Shown here in pieces: positions 6,397 to 7,741 of a stretch of DNA of 7,741 nucleotides. The position numbers and the translations under genes were made by a program. Numbering within the stretch: position 1 is the stretch's first letter; each line of letters begins with the position of its first letter. The notes under the pieces were generated by a model that was not told the origin of the DNA, ran no database searches, and saw nothing but the letters and a program-made list of their open reading frames with translations. This DNA is from Kiritimatiellia bacterium (GTDB taxonomy: Bacteria > Verrucomicrobiota > Kiritimatiellia > RFP12 > UBA3636), in assembly GCA_016295275.1 (NCBI GenBank), contig JAEDLN010000112.1, forward strand, positions 1 to 7,741, written 5' to 3'.

Positions 6397-7613
6397 GTAC
6401 GGAAGGACCGATGATGCGGCTGTTTGGACTCGGTGGCGCGGGCAGCAAGATTGCCGATTCGATTTATGTTTCGACGGGGGAAGGGTTTTCGACGATTCTT
6501 CTCGATACTGATCGAGCGGAGTTGGAGGCGCTTTCCCATGCGGAGCATTTGCTGTTGGGAGAGAGCCGGTTTCGCGGGCTGGGCGCGGGCGGCGATCTGG
6601 AGGCGGTTCGCATGGAGGCGCGCGAGAGCCACGAAAGGCTGGTCGGGCTTTTTGAAGGCGTCTCGATTGCCGTCTTCATTTTAGGTCTGGGCGGCGGCAC
6701 GGGTGTCGGGTTATTGCCGGAGTTGCTCAAGATCGCGTATGAGCGCAACATCCGCACGCTTGTTTTCAGCATCAAGCCCTTTGCCTTCGAGGGACAAGAC
6801 ATCCAGCGGGCGGCTGGCATATCGGCACAACGCATTTCGAATGTCGGCGACGTCCGTTTCGTGTTGTCGAACGACGAGCTAGTCGGGACGACGGCCTTGG
6901 AGCGTCTGACCTTGCCGGAAGCCTTCCGGCGGGCGACGGATACGCTTTCGGCGGCCGTAACGCTGCTATGGCGGATGGTGAACATGCCGGGGTATCTGCA
7001 TGTTTCGCCGGCGGCCCTGTTGCAGTTATTGACCGAAGCGCGCGGCACGGCGAAGCTGGCGTTGGCACGGGCATCCGGCGAGGGGCGCGAGGACGCGATT
7101 TTTTCCGTTCTCGGCGCCAATCCGAATCTCGGGCTCAAGGATCGTACGGTTGACGTCCATGCGGCGCTTGTCGGCATTTGCGGCGGGCGCGATTTGCTGC
7201 TATCCGAAATCGGCAATACGATGACGTGCATCGACGAGCATCTGCAGCCCGGGACGACGGTGAAGGTCTCCACGATCGTAGACGAAAGTTTGACGGGGAC
7301 GATGGAAGTCGTTCTATTCCTCTTTCGCGAGTGGAATCCGGTCGTTCCGCAGGAAGGGCGCATCGAACCGTTTCCATCGCCGCTGCCGGCTTCTTCCGGA
7401 ACGGCGGAAGCGATACCGGTTTCCTTTACGGACCGGAGTTCTTCGGTTCGGATTACAGGCGGCGGGCGGAGCGACATTTCCCGCGATTTTCTGTCCTCGA
7501 CGGGAAAGAAGATCAAAGGGCGCTACAGCGAAACGAATCCGATTTATTACAAGACGGAGGCGTTGGACGAGCCGACGTGGCGGCGCAAGCGGCTCAATAT
7601 CGATTTCCACTGA
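6393..7613 (+). CDS. ftsZ: Divergent cell division protein FtsZ lacking the catalytic T7 loop
   Basis: This 406-residue tubulin homologue should form the polymer that marks the division site. The nucleotide-binding half is recognisable: 'FGLGGAGSK' (11-19), 'LDTDRAEL' (37-44, canonical NTDaqaL), 'RGLGAGGD' (61-68) and the tubulin signature G100-G-G-T-G-V105-G, where position 105 is usually Thr or Ser. 'KPFAFEGQ' and the guanine-side F178 and D183 are also kept. The T7 loop is not. After P199-G200, canonical N-L-D-F-A-D becomes H203-V-S-P-A-A208, so both aspartates used to hydrolyse GTP in the neighbouring subunit are missing. The core ends near residue 312. A linker of about 75 residues follows, then L391-D-E-P-T-W-R-R-K-R400, which resembles the conserved FtsA-binding peptide 'LDIPTFLRR'. 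ATG 6393 overlaps the ftsA stop by 4 bases. Family and position are certain; whether it hydrolyses GTP is not. Confidence 0.93.
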   Translation: MSTEGPMMRLFGLGGAGSKIADSIYVSTGEGFSTILLDTDRAELEALSHAEHLLLGESRFRGLGAGGDLEAVRMEARESHERLVGLFEGVSIAVFILGLGGGTGVGLLPELLKIAYERNIRTLVFSIKPFAFEGQDIQRAAGISAQRISNVGDVRFVLSNDELVGTTALERLTLPEAFRRATDTLSAAVTLLWRMVNMPGYLHVSPAALLQLLTEARGTAKLALARASGEGREDAIFSVLGANPNLGLKDRTVDVHAALVGICGGRDLLLSEIGNTMTCIDEHLQPGTTVKVSTIVDESLTGTMEVVLFLFREWNPVVPQEGRIEPFPSPLPASSGTAEAIPVSFTDRSSSVRITGGGRSDISRDFLSSTGKKIKGRYSETNPIYYKTEALDEPTWRRKRLNIDFH

Positions 7614-7631
7614 CGGCGCACCGGCGCGTCA
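7611..7631. terminator. GC-rich hairpin spanning two convergent stop codons
   Basis: TGAC-G-GCGC (7611-7619) can pair with GCGC-GTCA (7624-7631) around the loop ACCG, giving an eight-pair stem with one bulged G. The left arm begins with the ftsZ stop TGA. The right arm ends with TCA, the stop codon of the leftward gene read on the plus strand. The fold is nearly symmetrical, so it could act for both transcripts. No U-run follows on either side, so it is not a classical intrinsic terminator. It may block RNA decay or transcription only partly. Confidence 0.4.
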
Positions 7632-7741
7632 TTCGGTTGCGGAGTTCAGCATTTGTTCGCGAGCCATCTGCAAGGCGCGAGCGGCGTTTTCAGGCGGTTT
7701 TCCGATTGAGATTCCGTGGAGGATTTCGGCGATTGCCTCGG
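7629..7741 (-). CDS. C-terminal end of an unidentified convergent gene (partial)
   Basis: Reading leftward from the window edge, one frame stays open for 36 codons and ends in TGA (complement of 7629-7631). The peptide starts 'EAIAEILHGISIGKPPENAA' and ends 'LQMAREQMLNSATE'. It looks like real protein: balanced composition and helical character at the end, unlike the Arg/Pro/Ser-rich shadow frames in this window. Its stop is only 15 bases from the ftsZ stop, so the two genes converge tail to tail. The start lies outside the window. I do not recognise the family from this short piece. Confidence 0.65.
   Translation of the reverse strand, partial: EAIAEILHGISIGKPPENAARALQMAREQMLNSATE

Noticed and set aside
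6464..7516. Leftward open frame of 350 codons
   Set aside because: It is a Ser/Pro/Arg-rich shadow of ftsZ with no family features.
1..7741. CRISPR array, tRNA, rRNA, insertion sequence or phage module
   Set aside because: I saw no regular spacer-repeat array, no tRNA-like cloverleaf, no rRNA signature and no transposase or integrase motif. The 107-202 repeat lacks spacers of CRISPR length.

Overview
The window carries a rightward run of seven bacterial genes and ends in the 3' part of a leftward gene. From left to right: an exported thioredoxin-fold protein with a coiled-coil tail, a family 4 (4Fe-4S) uracil-DNA glycosylase, an SppA-type membrane peptidase, then the division cluster ddl-ftsQ-ftsA-ftsZ. 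The closing partial gene converges on ftsZ.

Organism: most likely a member of the PVC superphylum (Verrucomicrobiota, Lentisphaerota, Kiritimatiellota or relatives). This is inferred from the divergent FtsZ behind ddl-ftsQ-ftsA, the 'FTGSDWCxWC' style of the exported thioredoxin, and the proline-rich cytoplasmic tail of SppA. No rRNA or other phylogenetic marker is present, so the placement is tentative.

Layout: bases 1-360 hold no convincing gene. They contain a strongly G-rich, T-poor tract of degenerate GCGAGGGG repeats (about 107-202). Genes trx, udg and sppA follow with gaps of 8 and 30 bases. A 73-base gap separates sppA from ddl. ddl and ftsQ overlap by 10 bases, ftsQ and ftsA are 34 bases apart, and ftsA and ftsZ overlap by 4 (ATGA). 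No strong promoter or terminator separates the seven genes, so they could be one transcript or two (trx-udg-sppA and ddl-ftsQAZ). A GC-rich hairpin at 7611-7631 spans the ftsZ stop codon and the stop codon of the convergent gene.

How the genes work together: Ddl makes D-Ala-D-Ala for peptidoglycan precursors, FtsQ is a membrane divisome protein with a POTRA domain, FtsA tethers FtsZ to the membrane, and FtsZ forms the division polymer. The upstream genes serve envelope protein quality control (SppA, possibly the thioredoxin-like protein) and DNA repair (UDG).

Most interesting point: this FtsZ keeps most of its nucleotide-binding half and a recognisable FtsA-binding C-terminal peptide, but the T7 loop that supplies the catalytic aspartates for GTP hydrolysis is replaced (N-L-D-F-A-D in canonical FtsZ, H-V-S-P-A-A here). 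The tubulin signature is GGGTGVG instead of GGGTGTG. The partner FtsA also has substitutions in its nucleotide-binding motifs.
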